Below are positions 1 to 8,775 of a stretch of DNA of 21,538 nt, piece by piece (the stretch's first letter is position 1; every line of letters starts with the position of its first letter). The notes beneath the pieces are model-generated. The model made no database searches. It was given only the letters and a program-made list of their open reading frames with translations, and was not told where the DNA came from. Where the stretch lies: the NCBI GenBank assembly GCA_900660155.1, contig CABFPE010000765.1, positions 129,071 to 150,608 of the forward strand, read 5' to 3'. This DNA is from Hofstenia miamia. Its lineage: Eukaryota > Xenacoelomorpha > Acoela > Hofsteniidae. The position numbers and the translations under genes are program-made.

Positions 1-10
1 ATATATATAT
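1..10. repeat. (AT)n microsatellite at the left edge
   Basis: The window opens with five AT units and goes straight into a hAT-like terminal sequence. The right edge is also an AT tract, so the window may be a complete contig whose assembly stopped in simple repeats at both ends; that is inference. Confidence 0.8.
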
Positions 11-60
11 AGTGGCGTCGCGTCTTTAGGGGCCTGACCCCATTAGAAATTCTTTTAAAA
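10..60 (+). mobile_element. hAT-like terminal sequence, solitary
   Basis: The sequence TAGTGGCGTCGCG followed by AGGGGCCTGACCCC resembles the CAGTGGCGT...GGGG ends of many animal hAT elements, with the first C replaced by T. A related end sits at 13792 (CAGGGGCGTCGCC). No matching inverted end and no target duplication were found, so this is a decayed or truncated end. Similarity to a TIR is what is visible; the superfamily is inferred. Confidence 0.35.
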
Positions 61-1313
61 ATTTACTTAAAACTCTAAATAATTTAAGAGAATACAAATT
101 TGAAGTGATTGAACTTAAAAAATACATTTAATATATGAAGTTGCATATGAATTAACACTAAAAAGTCTCATAAGCACAATATCTATCTAGAAACGACGGC
201 GCTAGATTTAATTATGCTATCTAGATTTGCTACGCATTCGCTTAATAGCCAATCAACAAAGAGCAAGGGCCAGTCGATGCTGGGTCCGGTAATAAAATCA
301 ATTTTGTTAAAGATTTCTTCGTATTAACTCCGTGCAAGTAATTGCTTTTCGAGGGGTTTTTAGTGATGGGTCCTTTGAGAATATCATTGGCTAACAAAGA
401 ATTCTATATTCAAAGCTTCGCATTTTGTTTATACTACGCTGTTGGTAAAAACACGTTGTGATTTAGAATTCGTTCAACTGATGCCAATTTAATGTTGGAT
501 TTATATAGTCTTGGTTTAAATTTAATTGGGCCTCAATAACATGATATGAGTAAAAAATGTAAAATATATTTATGATTTTCATCTAGAAAATCATTTTGTC
601 TCTTCTCATAGCTTGCATGCATTGTAATGTTTTATCAAAAAATATCAAAAAAAAAAATTTTCGGCTGTAAAATGAACTATTTAAATTTGTTTCTAAATAT
701 AGCTAATTTGAAGGAAATTATTTCAGAATGAACTATTCCTTTCCCTAGTCATATGAATAACATCTTCATTGGCAGCCTTAATAGATCATAATTCTTCGTT
801 TGGAATAATAGCTGTCTATTCAGAACATTGAAATATATATATATATATATTTGCTATTTCACTCCATTTTTAAAAACCTTGCAAATCAAATCTTTAATTT
901 TAATTGCTACGAAACAAAAAACTGATTTATAAATTTGTTATGCTATTGCAACAATATATAAAATTTGCCTTTCAACGTTTGTTTGAATATACTGTATTTC
1001 TAATTTTTACTACTTTTTTGTCATTGGGGAATAAAATTATTACTCCTCATATTGAAAAACGATATTTGTATACAAATGGATTTCATAGTCATGTAGTTGT
1101 AGTAATCTTGTTATTTATTGATTGAAGAGAAATCATGGTCATTTCTTACCGATATTTTTCATCTCCAAAATAGCAAGATAATGAATGCATCGCCATTTTT
1201 GCCTACAATATGCCTGCAAATCTCATTGTCTGTTAATTGTAGTAACATAATGCAAAATAAATTATATAATCTTTGATTCTTTGTTATATACACAAATCAT
1301 TTTGGGGTACGAA
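61..1313. other. AT-rich stretch without recognisable genes
   Basis: No open frame with recognisable protein character occurs on either strand. A run of nine AT units lies at 833-850. The longest frame, at about 904-1125 on the plus strand, starts at TTG rather than ATG, has composition expected from AT-rich DNA, and shows no domain motif. I see no promoter, RNA gene or element ends here. Confidence 0.6.
833..850. repeat. (AT)9 microsatellite
   Basis: A perfect run of nine AT units, flanked by A-rich sequence on the left and TTTGC on the right. Confidence 0.9.
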
Positions 1314-1370
1314 CAGTGGTGTAGCTAACGGGGTATGGGATTCTGCGTTCTGTATACCCTTCCCCATCAA
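1314..1370 (+). mobile_element. hAT-like terminal sequence, solitary
   Basis: CAGTGGTGTAGCTAACGGGG at 1314-1333 matches the general form of animal hAT ends (CAGTGGYGTA...GGGG) and resembles the proven MITE end at 10723. A reverse-complement partner (CCCC...TACACCACTG) was not found downstream. This is probably one end of a truncated non-autonomous hAT element. Family assignment is inferred from the motif only. Confidence 0.45.
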
Positions 1371-1691
1371 ACCATTGACAAAATCTCTGCATTTTCATAT
1401 AATGTTTAGACAATTTTTACATTTTTTGAACATTGACGTCACTTAGAATAATTTTAGTTTTTTTAGAAAATTTCATCGAAAATTTGGAACGTCAATAACT
1501 ATTGGGCAAGGTCACACAAAATGTGAATTGTGGTAAAACATACTCTCGGTGTTATTCTTCTTTCATTTTATATATCTTAGAATACCTCATGTGCTAATTT
1601 AATGTTGAAATTATATTTTGTATCATTTTTTAAGACAAAAAGCGTTTTTTTAATTTGAGATCCATCAACATTTAAGCGTATAATTTTTAAG

Positions 1692-2541
1692 ATCCCAATA
1701 CTATTTTTTGTTCAGCAACGTTGAATTTTGGTAGAATTTGTAATGAACACAATTTGTAATGAACACGTTGCGCGTTGAATTTGTCACCAAAGTTCAACCA
1801 AATTTAATTAGTATTCAACAGATAAAGAAGGAAAATATCTATCTATTTAAAACTTATATTTGACGCTAAAGTATATGAAAACCAATAAATTATATTACTT
1901 TATGCCAATTTGTTGAAAAAGCAAAAATGCAAATTTATAAATAATTTTAATAGCACATATTCAAAGGAAATTAAGAATAATTAATGCAAAATTTCATCAC
2001 TAACTTAGAATAGTTTGAAAATTTGTAAAACTCCTTTTAACTTTATAGTCTTTTAGTTGCAAAAAATTGAAATGTTATATTTAATTTGGCCGAAATTATG
2101 ACCAAATTGCCAAAGAATATATAGTACATTACTAAAGCAATTGAACGAACTTTATAATTTGAAAACTACATGTCATGTAATGTAATGGATTACCCATTCT
2201 AGCAGTTTTGATTTAGTAGTTATTTTTTGGGCCATGCATATTGTCTTGCGTGTATTTATTAGCTGTATGAATTATTGTTATAAACGTCGGTGCAAAGCAG
2301 TTACGTCTGCAGAATCTAAAATATTTATAATAATGTTAAAACGTTTTGACATAATGTATTTTTGAGTTATAAATAATTTTGCAAATTCAACGCTTCTGCA
2401 ACGTTGCTGTGACGGTCATTAACACGTCCATGCAACCAGTTCGTTTTAAATTCAACTTTCCTGCAACTTCCATGGAACGCCTTTATGTCACAAAATCAGC
2501 GTTAGTGAAACGTTTTTACAACCAAAAATGTTTATTGGGAT
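1692..2541. mobile_element. Non-autonomous inverted-repeat element (about 850 bp)
   Basis: The left end ATCCCAATA at 1692-1700 is mirrored by TATTGGGAT at 2533-2541. Similarity continues inwards on opposite strands: T-rich sequence, then an ACGTT core, then ACGTTGC plus GCGTTGAATTT on the left (about 1764-1783), mirrored at about 2384-2407 on the right. The left arm has a 16-bp tandem repeat (AATTTGTAATGAACAC twice, about 1735-1766) and its own smaller inverted repeat (about 1721-1799). No open frame is present. Flanks are TTAA on the left and TCAA on the right, which could be a decayed TTAA duplication as in piggyBac-type insertion, but this is weak. The superfamily is unknown. Confidence 0.55.
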
Positions 2542-3365
2542 GTCAATAATCGTAAAAAATATGCCTACTAGTGTGATAAATGGCAGTGAGTTCCATATAT
2601 TCGATCTAGTGAAAAGGCGAAAGTTATGCTGAATTTTCAATAATCAAACCTTCCTATTTCAAATAATTTTTAAATATATAAATTTGTACGTAATGATTCA
2701 TGTCATGACTTTCTTGATGCAGCAGCGTGTTTTAATTTTTTGTAAATGAAATACTAATTTATATATAATAAATTATTCAAATTTTTAATGTACGACATTA
2801 TTGTTGATTATTATATAGACATGTGATTCACTTAATTTAAAATTTTTTGAATTTTACAAATCCTTACTTAACTAGTGCGGGGCTTTAAATGGGTTGGGTT
2901 GAGTTCGGTCAATGTTTCACTATAATGTTGGTAATGATACTGTCATTAGAGAAACTTGCATGCACGTCTTCTAGAAAATTATACAGTGTTTGTGATAATT
3001 TTTTAGATTTATTATAACGTCCGTTTTTAAGAATTACTTTTTATTAAAAATGGGGAACATAGGTATATACAAACTGTCATAATATTCAGGGATAGGGTTA
3101 TTACGGTTTTACAATTAAACATGTGTTAACATATTTCTGTACAATTCAAGTTTTGACATAATTTTAAATTTATTGGCATGTTTCTCATAAAAACGAGTTC
3201 AATGCGGCTATTTCTGAGAATTAACAATGTTTGCTATGGATATGTTCTCACAAGCCACCACTTTCCTGAGAAAAGGCAAGCAAACAAAGGTGCTGACAAT
3301 TATAAAAAAAATGCTATGTAATTGTTGTTTTCATATATCAAGTAGTTAGCGTAGTACTTCACTGA
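2542..3365. other. AT-rich stretch without recognisable genes
   Basis: I see no element ends, RNA genes or credible coding sequence here. The short minus-strand frame at 3300-3482 is the antisense of the hAT zinc-finger region and was left out. Confidence 0.5.
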
Positions 3366-5072
3366 ATGTGCTCTCCAATTAGAATAGTTGATATTGCACA
3401 ATTTTGCTGCAAGCCGTGTGTGTATTTTGTTGACTGCAATAATCGTGCTAAGCATATTGAAAGCAACAAACATCAAACTCAATTGGAGCTTTCAAGAAGG
3501 AGCAGAAAAACTTATCTCAACACAGATTCCAATAGTGAGTCCAATTAGTTTTACAAAGAAATGGTGAGATCACTAGTAAGAATGCGAGCATTCCTTTATA
3601 TAAGTGCGTTCATCCAGATATGAAGTATTTAATGGGGAAATATGCCAAATTACAAACTCCATCGAGTTCGACACTTCGGAAAATTTATGTAGGGAAGCAG
3701 ATGACGATCAAATCCATTTTATATGGAATTCAGTTATTGAGAAAGACATCTAGCTGGTATCTGCGTTGGAATATTGGAATGAGATAATTACAAGTAGGGT
3801 TGTATGAAAGTATATTTAAATATATTTTTTGCAAAAAATAAATATATTTTTCTCAGCAATAAAAAACAAATATATTAAATATATTTTCTGATATTTTTTC
3901 ATAAAAAATATATATTTTAGCGCTGTGGCTGACTGGTTCAGTGAAGTCACGCTATGCGAAGCTAATCTTGTTTGTTTACATTTTTAGCTGCTTTATAGAA
4001 TATTATTTACAGGGTGTCAGTGCATATGTAAGCAGTGTCTACCAGCACGATAATGCACAATAATATATTCACGGTAGTTTTCATATAATTAAAATTATTG
4101 TCAGAAAAAAATAAATATATTTCATTGTTCTAGTTGAAAAATAAATATATTTAAATATATTTATTGCCAATATATTTAAATAAAATATATCATATCACCC
4201 TGATGACAAGGCACCAGTATTATACAACTTAGTCGAATTGGAGAAAATCATTGCTACAACAGTCACTCAATTTGTCAATTCAACTATGAATTCACTTTAC
4301 CAAGGTAATGTTCCATACAAAAAATTCAAATTATTTGTCACTGATGCAGTGGTTGAAATTTGAAGTCTTTATTTCCCAATCTCTTGCATATTACTTGTAC
4401 GGCACATGGAATTCAGAGAGTTGCTGAAGAAGTTAGAGATAATCACCTGCTAGTTGATCAATTTATCAGCTTGATGAAGAAATTATTGATTAAGTGTGCA
4501 AGGCGAAAACGGTTATTTGCTGAAATTACTGGTCCACCTGTGCCTCCGGAGCCAGTACTTACTCGTTGGCATACCTGGTTGGATGCTGCTTTTTACTATT
4601 GTGAGCACTGCGAAGAGGTATCCGATTTTGTCAAAAACCAGCTGAATCCCAGTGAGTCACAGCAACAGAAAGAGTTCATGACAATCTAGAACTATCGATT
4701 GCAGCTCATCTACGTGGGTCAGTTCAAACGATTACACCACTGATTCAATTACCATTATCAAAATCGACAAATTTCTTGGATCCTGGACGAACGAATACAA
4801 AACAAAGTGCACTGCAGTTTTAAATCGAAGTCCGGATTGGGAGACTGTGCTGAATTATGGAAGAACAGGAACCTCCGACTGATCAAAACTTTTTTGTCAG
4901 TCATCCAATCTCGAGAATTAGAAATTTTAAGTTTGCTCCAATCGTCAGCGTTGTTATTGAGCAATGTTTTAGTGGATTGGGCCGAATTTTGGTACCCCAA
5001 AAGCAAAGATTCACTGTGGAAAACTTGAAAATGAACATGGTGATCATGTGGAACAAACTTGAAATTGAATAA
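3366..5072 (+). pseudogene. hAT-like transposase with N-terminal zinc finger, broken
   Basis: This reads as a decayed hAT-type DNA transposase of the zinc-finger/CGGBP1-like group found in invertebrate genomes. The N-terminus has CKPC and later HIESNKH, a C-x2-C...H-x5-H finger (3405-3472). Next come IPLYK...PSSSTLRKIY (about 3585-3690), VELEKIIATT (about 4233-4260), the core FPNLLHITCTAHGIQRV and PVLTRWHTWLDAAFYY (4360-4600), and the C-terminal block APIVSVVIEQCFS...FTVENLKM (4930-5040), which matches the conserved hAT C-terminal region. Breaks: in-frame stops near 3546 and 3750, frameshifts near 3582, 4355 and 4688, a stop at 4687, and the MITE at 3795-4202. The true start is uncertain. A second 264-bp copy of residues around the middle lies at 6394-6657. 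Family is confident; function is lost. Confidence 0.8.
3795..4202. mobile_element. hAT-type MITE inside the transposase pseudogene (408 bp)
   Basis: The left end TAGGGTTGTATGA and the reverse-complemented right end CAGGGTGATATGA form imperfect TIRs. The flanks 3787-3794 (ATTACAAG) and 4203-4210 (ATGACAAG) are an 8-bp target duplication with one mismatch, as expected for hAT. Both arms are packed with AAATATATTT-like units (at least eight), on both sides of a less AT-rich centre at 3919-4060. There is no coding capacity. The insertion lies between the zinc-finger part and the VELEKII block of the host transposase, so it is younger than that gene copy. Confidence 0.85.
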
Positions 5073-5199
5073 TTTAATGGTTTTACTTCTTCATTAATTG
5101 ACATATTCAATGACATATTTTGGTATTTTTAAGTACATATTTTAGGACATATTTACGCATATTTATTGATATAAAAATCATATACCTGATAATATTTAG

Positions 5200-5350
5200 T
5201 GTGTAAATATCAAATATCAATGTTCTAAAATTCAATTTCAATGTAATTGGCTTCCTTCTGAATGATTTTTTCTGAANTGTGTAAATATCAAATATCAATG
5301 TTCTAAAATTCAATTTCAATGTAATTGGCTTCCTTCTGAATGATTTTTTC
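5200..5350. repeat. Exact 73-bp direct duplication around one N
   Basis: Bases 5200-5272 and 5278-5350 are identical over 73 bp. They are separated by four bases (TGAA) and one undetermined base at 5277. Perfect identity in a window where other repeats have diverged by several per cent, plus an N at the junction, suggests two contig ends overlapped and were joined without merging. A genuine recent tandem duplication is the alternative. Confidence 0.85.
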
Positions 5351-5814
5351 AAATCAGCTCGATATTTAGCCAATGCTTTGTCAATGGCCTACGAATATTG
5401 GGTTGAATTTGTTCAACATATCTTGATCCATTTTCAGACCTGAACTAGTGTCTGATATGGAAATTCAATGTGCATCTCGCCATCTCCCCTATAAAAACTG
5501 ACAACATTTGAATTTCTGTATTGTCTTATAAAGTTTACATAGTTTATTAATGGAAGTAACTTTACATGAAAGTGTGATCTTTTTATTTTTCAATTTAATA
5601 ATTTTCTTGCTACACATCCCGCCGTTTAGACTCTAAGTGAATTCTTAAAACAGCCTCTTGCAAATCTTACTGTTTCATATGAATAAGTTTGTTTTATGGA
5701 TCATTTTTGGAAGACATGCTTTGAACAACGTATGCAAATGAATTATAGACTTATTCTTATACGTTGAAAAGTTTTCTATTTTCTGTTTTTAAATGTATAC
5801 ATGAATGTATTGTA
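5351..5814. other. No recognisable feature
   Basis: AT-rich sequence without credible coding frames or element ends was seen here, up to the TA dinucleotide at 5813-5814 that flanks the next MITE. Confidence 0.5.
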
Positions 5815-6271
5815 GAGACTGTCCAACCTATTTCCATCCGTCGTCGGGATTTCGGGCGCGATTTTAGGAATTTCAAAAATGAGAAAAATTGAACATCTTG
5901 ATTTTCAATCAAATGCGATTTAATGCATAGGTGAAAGATAGAGGACCTACTTTTTCCTCGATGATTTATTGAAAATTGACATATTGCTGATGGACAGATT
6001 GGAAACGAGATAGTCTATAGAATATTATACTAATAATATAATGACTAATATTATTGAATGATATCCATATTTATCGACAATTTACGTGCTCTAAGTGTTT
6101 GAAAAAAGGAATTTATTTATTTTCCAAGGAAAAAGCAGTATATAATTTTTTTACGCTCGCTTTAAATATTGGGATGTCTCCTATGCCAACGACTTATGCG
6201 TCTTAATTCAGGATATCTCATCCAAAATCTGGATACTCCTGACGACGAAATCGAAATAATTGGACAGTTTG
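5815..6271. mobile_element. Mariner-like MITE (457 bp)
   Basis: The left end GAGACTGTCCAACCTATTTC and the reverse-complemented right end CAAACTGTCCAATTATTTCG are clear TIRs. Similarity extends inwards over a CGTCGTC motif present in both. The element is bounded by TA at 5813-5814 and 6272-6273, the target duplication typical of Tc1/mariner elements. The interior has no transposase frame, so it would be non-autonomous. The superfamily rests on the TA flanks and lack of coding sequence, hence moderate confidence in that part; the inverted repeat itself is plain. Confidence 0.75.
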
Positions 6272-6393
6272 TATTATAGTACAGCCACATAGGCCTAAGG
6301 CTGTTATTGTATATAGCGGATTGATAACCACTTAACTAATGGTTAACACTATAGAAGAAATTGATTAAGGCTGATTTATAATAGGCTGCTATA
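6272..6393. other. Short unassigned spacer
   Basis: A 122-bp AT-rich spacer lies between the mariner-like MITE and the second hAT fragment. It contains TTAACTAATGGTTAA, a short imperfect palindrome near 6331-6345. I see nothing else. Confidence 0.4.
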
Positions 6394-6657
6394 ATTGTAG
6401 CACTGCGAAGAGGTATCCGATTTTATCAAAAACCAGCTGGATCCCACTGAGTCACAACAGCAAAAAGAGTTCATGACAATCAAGAACTATCGATTGCAAC
6501 TTATCTACGTGGGTCAGTTCAAAGCGATTACACCACTGATTCAATTAGCATTATCAAAATCGACAAATTTCTTGGATCCTGGACGAACGAATACAAAACA
6601 AAGTGCACTGCAGTTTTAAATAGAAGTCCGGATTGGGAGACAGTGCTGAATTATGGA
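6394..6657 (+). pseudogene. hAT-like transposase fragment, second copy
   Basis: This is a partial copy of 4597-4861, about 95% identical by eye (roughly 13 substitutions and one indel in 262 bp). It covers HCEEVSDF through the C-terminal side of the transposase core. It is less damaged than the first copy: where the first has a TAG stop at 4687, this one has AAG, and a G missing from the first copy near 4727 is present, so the frame stays open from about 6402 to 6618. It stops abruptly at 6657, and six bases later a LINE fragment begins. It therefore comes from another family member rather than from the damaged copy in this window. Confidence 0.85.
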
Positions 6658-6663
6658 ATTATG

Positions 6664-6850
6664 TCTTAGACCGAAGACAATGCTTGCAGAATTATTTTGT
6701 AATACTTGTAGCTTCGTAATAAGACGACCAGTGATCCCCATTAAGCAACCATTCATAAAATCAGTGCGTGAAAGAATTAAGGATCTAACTAATTCCGCAC
6801 TTATGGTAGTGAGTAGATAGTTTCTTTCTGTAAAGATTTTTGAGATTTCC
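6664..6850 (-). pseudogene. L2/CR1-like LINE fragment (post-RT region)
   Basis: The minus strand encodes LVRSLILSRTDFMNG...LITKLQVLQN, the region after the reverse-transcriptase core in L2/CR1 LINEs (family pattern: SRLDYCN...LQRVQNAA). It is a second copy of 10097-10266, with four substitutions in 170 shared bases plus 17 bases that the other copy lacks. The fragment ends sharply on both sides, at the hAT fragment on the left and unrelated DNA on the right. It is a short inserted or patch-like piece, not an LTR or full LINE. Confidence 0.8.
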
Positions 6851-6959
6851 CGTAGTCTGAGGCTTAACAGCCTCATGATTTTCAATATAATTCAGTGTTC
6901 TACATGATCAGTTAAAAATTTTTGATAGTGATTAACGTTTTTGCGATGTTATATTTTGA

Positions 6960-7600
6960 AATAGAAACGCACAGTAATTCAATTGACTCAGCGCAAATGA
7001 ATTCATTATAGTTCTTCATGAAACGTGTTTCCTACATGACGTAAATTGTACAAATATTTGACTCCAAATGCCATCTTTTTCAATTTTGGGGAAAGAAAGT
7101 TATCTAATTTTAAGTGATTGTCTATTAATACACCAAGTAATTTACACATGTGTTTTGAATAATTTCAGTATCACAAACATTCATATTAATATTTTCAGTA
7201 AACTTTCTTTTTTGTTTTGATGAAAAAATGATAAATTGAGTTTTGTCAGAACTAATTTTTAGTTTATTACGATTGAAATACATTACGAGATTTCGAATAT
7301 CTTTTGTCAAATTTCTGGTTGCCTCAAAGGGATTTCTTGCTGTTCGTAATATGCAAGTATCATCTGTGTATTGATAAATAGTTCCGTTTTCCAAGGATTT
7401 CGAAATATCATTTACGTATAATGCAAATAGAATGGGTCCTAGTACAGTTCCTTGGGGTACACCTAACTTTGGAATAGTATATTCTGAAAAATGTCAATTT
7501 CTACTAATTGTTTGCGATTGCTTAGAAAACTCGTAATAAAATTTATTGCATTGAAACTAAATATTTGTGTGACTGTTTGCGTATTTGTCCAATATTGTGC
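6960..7600 (-). pseudogene. LINE reverse transcriptase fragment 1
   Basis: On the minus strand, in order: FLSNRKQLVEI (about 7500-7550), GVPQGTVLGPILFALYVNDI (about 7400-7463), YTDDTCIL, the catalytic box (about 7360), KTQFIIFSSK (about 7210-7240), and LGVLIDNHLKL near 7115-7140. This is the fingers-palm order of a jockey/CR1-like non-LTR reverse transcriptase. Frameshifts fall near 7465 and near 7135; the last separates the frame before LGV from the rest. The 5' part (endonuclease and early RT) is missing. YTDD replaces the usual YADD. It resembles fragment 2 just upstream, so both are from one LINE family. Confidence 0.8.
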
Positions 7601-7639
7601 GTATTTCTGGAATGTATGAAGTGTGTTGCTGTTTCCTAG

Positions 7640-8495
7640 TGTATATTGTTTTGTTAGCAGTGATTTCTGTAGTTTTTTTCTAAACTTTTTGTAATTATTT
7701 TCTACTCGTGTTTCATAGGCTAAATTATCCACAATTTTATTGATACGTGATGAAAAGTATTAGAATTTTTATCTAAACAGAAATTTTTGTGATCGCTCGT
7801 TTAATTTAACATACTTCTTTAGGAAAAGAAGAAATGTTTGACGAGATTTGAATTTAAATAAAATGGATAGCATATGCAGATGAATTGGGTAGAACGGAGA
7901 TAATATTTTATAGTTATTACGATATACTGATGCTTCGTCATGTTTTTGTGCAAAGTTTAGACTTTTATACACCAATTCAATGTCTTTGATAGAAGCGTAC
8001 GATGTTTCGAATTTAGGTTAGTTAACGGTAAAGAATAGTATTGAAAATGAGACAAACAGAAAGCATGTATCAGTTGTTTATGATAGTTGCTTGATATTAC
8101 ACTGCGTTAGTGATAAAGATATCCTGCAGTCATTTTTTGTAGTCTTATTCGGTTAAAAATTTTCAAATTTTAATTCATTATCTATCTCCACTCCTAAATA
8201 GCTGACTGACTCACTTTGCTTTATTGGCTTATTGTCTATTATAAGTTCTATATCACTTATAAGGTTTCTTTGTGCCTTCGGTGAGAAAATTATAAATTGT
8301 GTCTTTTCAATATTTAGTTTTAGTTGATTGTTTGTAAAATAATTGTTTAATTTTTCTACATCTGTTTGGAGGTTTTTTGTAACACAAAAGCATTTTTTGC
8401 GGTACTTATTAGGCATGTCTCGTCGGCATATTCGTAAATGTCGCTGTGTTTAACATTTTTAATTATGTCATTTACATAAATTATAACAATAATAA
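7640..8495 (-). pseudogene. LINE reverse transcriptase fragment 2
   Basis: The minus strand shows IIYVNDIIK and IYEYADETCLIS near 8415-8480 (an altered YADD box), then LNNYFTNNQLKLN, KTQFIIFSPK and YLGVEIDNELKF (8160-8370). Further on it gives a long K/N-rich C-terminal stretch (7640-7980) with FRKKLQKSLL, like the tail of LINE proteins. Everything before the YADD region is absent: at about 8495 the sequence passes into an AAT microsatellite and then the 3' end of the L2-like LINE. Frames are broken near 8150 and 7760. RT identity is confident; the C-terminal part is less so. Confidence 0.7.
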
Positions 8496-8502
8496 TAATA
8501 TA
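8481..8502. repeat. AAT-rich microsatellite at the LINE 3' boundary
   Basis: ACAATAATAATAATATATT, which reads as TTATTATTATTG on the minus strand. It sits where the L2-like LINE (minus strand) ends and LINE fragment 2 begins. CR1/L2-type LINEs often end in short tandem repeats, so this may be the tail of the L2-like element. Confidence 0.5.
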
Positions 8503-8775
8503 TTTCTTATATATGCACAAAAAGCATATAAAAATTCTAGTGCGCTACAATTAAGATCAACTCTATAAATTCAAATCAGAAAGATGTTCAGCGAATAAGT
8601 AGTGCTTCAGAGCCTTTTTGAATAGAATAATGTTACGTTCATTCCTAAGATGAGGTGGAAGATTGTTAACACTCTTAGCACCACTATACGAAAAACTGAT
8701 TTCATAATCACGACCAAGAGATTTTGGTGGATTAATTAAGTTGTTGGAAAATCGTTTTGGCAGATTGATGCTTTC
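8500..8775 (-). pseudogene. L2/CR1-like LINE, C-terminal segment
   Basis: The minus strand encodes INLPKRFSNN, then FSYSGAKSVNNLPPHLRN (about 8640-8700) and FKKALKHYLFAEHL (about 8590-8640). This is the C-terminal signature of L2/CR1 ORF2 (family pattern: FS..GA.LWN.LP..LR....FK..LK..LF). The usual WN is replaced by VN. The frame is open over this stretch. It probably continues the segment that stops near 9891. Confidence 0.75.

Noticed and set aside
904..1125. 73-codon plus-strand open frame
   Set aside because: It starts at TTG, has only AT-driven residues and no motif; expected by chance in this composition.
3919..3970. tRNA/SINE-like stretch (TGGCTGACTGG, then GGTTCAGTGAA) in the MITE centre
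   Set aside because: It loosely resembles a pol III A box, but it is one base short and no proper B box or cloverleaf follows.
4758..5373. Minus-strand open frames over the hAT C-terminal region and the N-flanked duplication
   Set aside because: They are shadows of the plus-strand transposase, or run across the duplicated segment and the N, so their length is partly an artefact.
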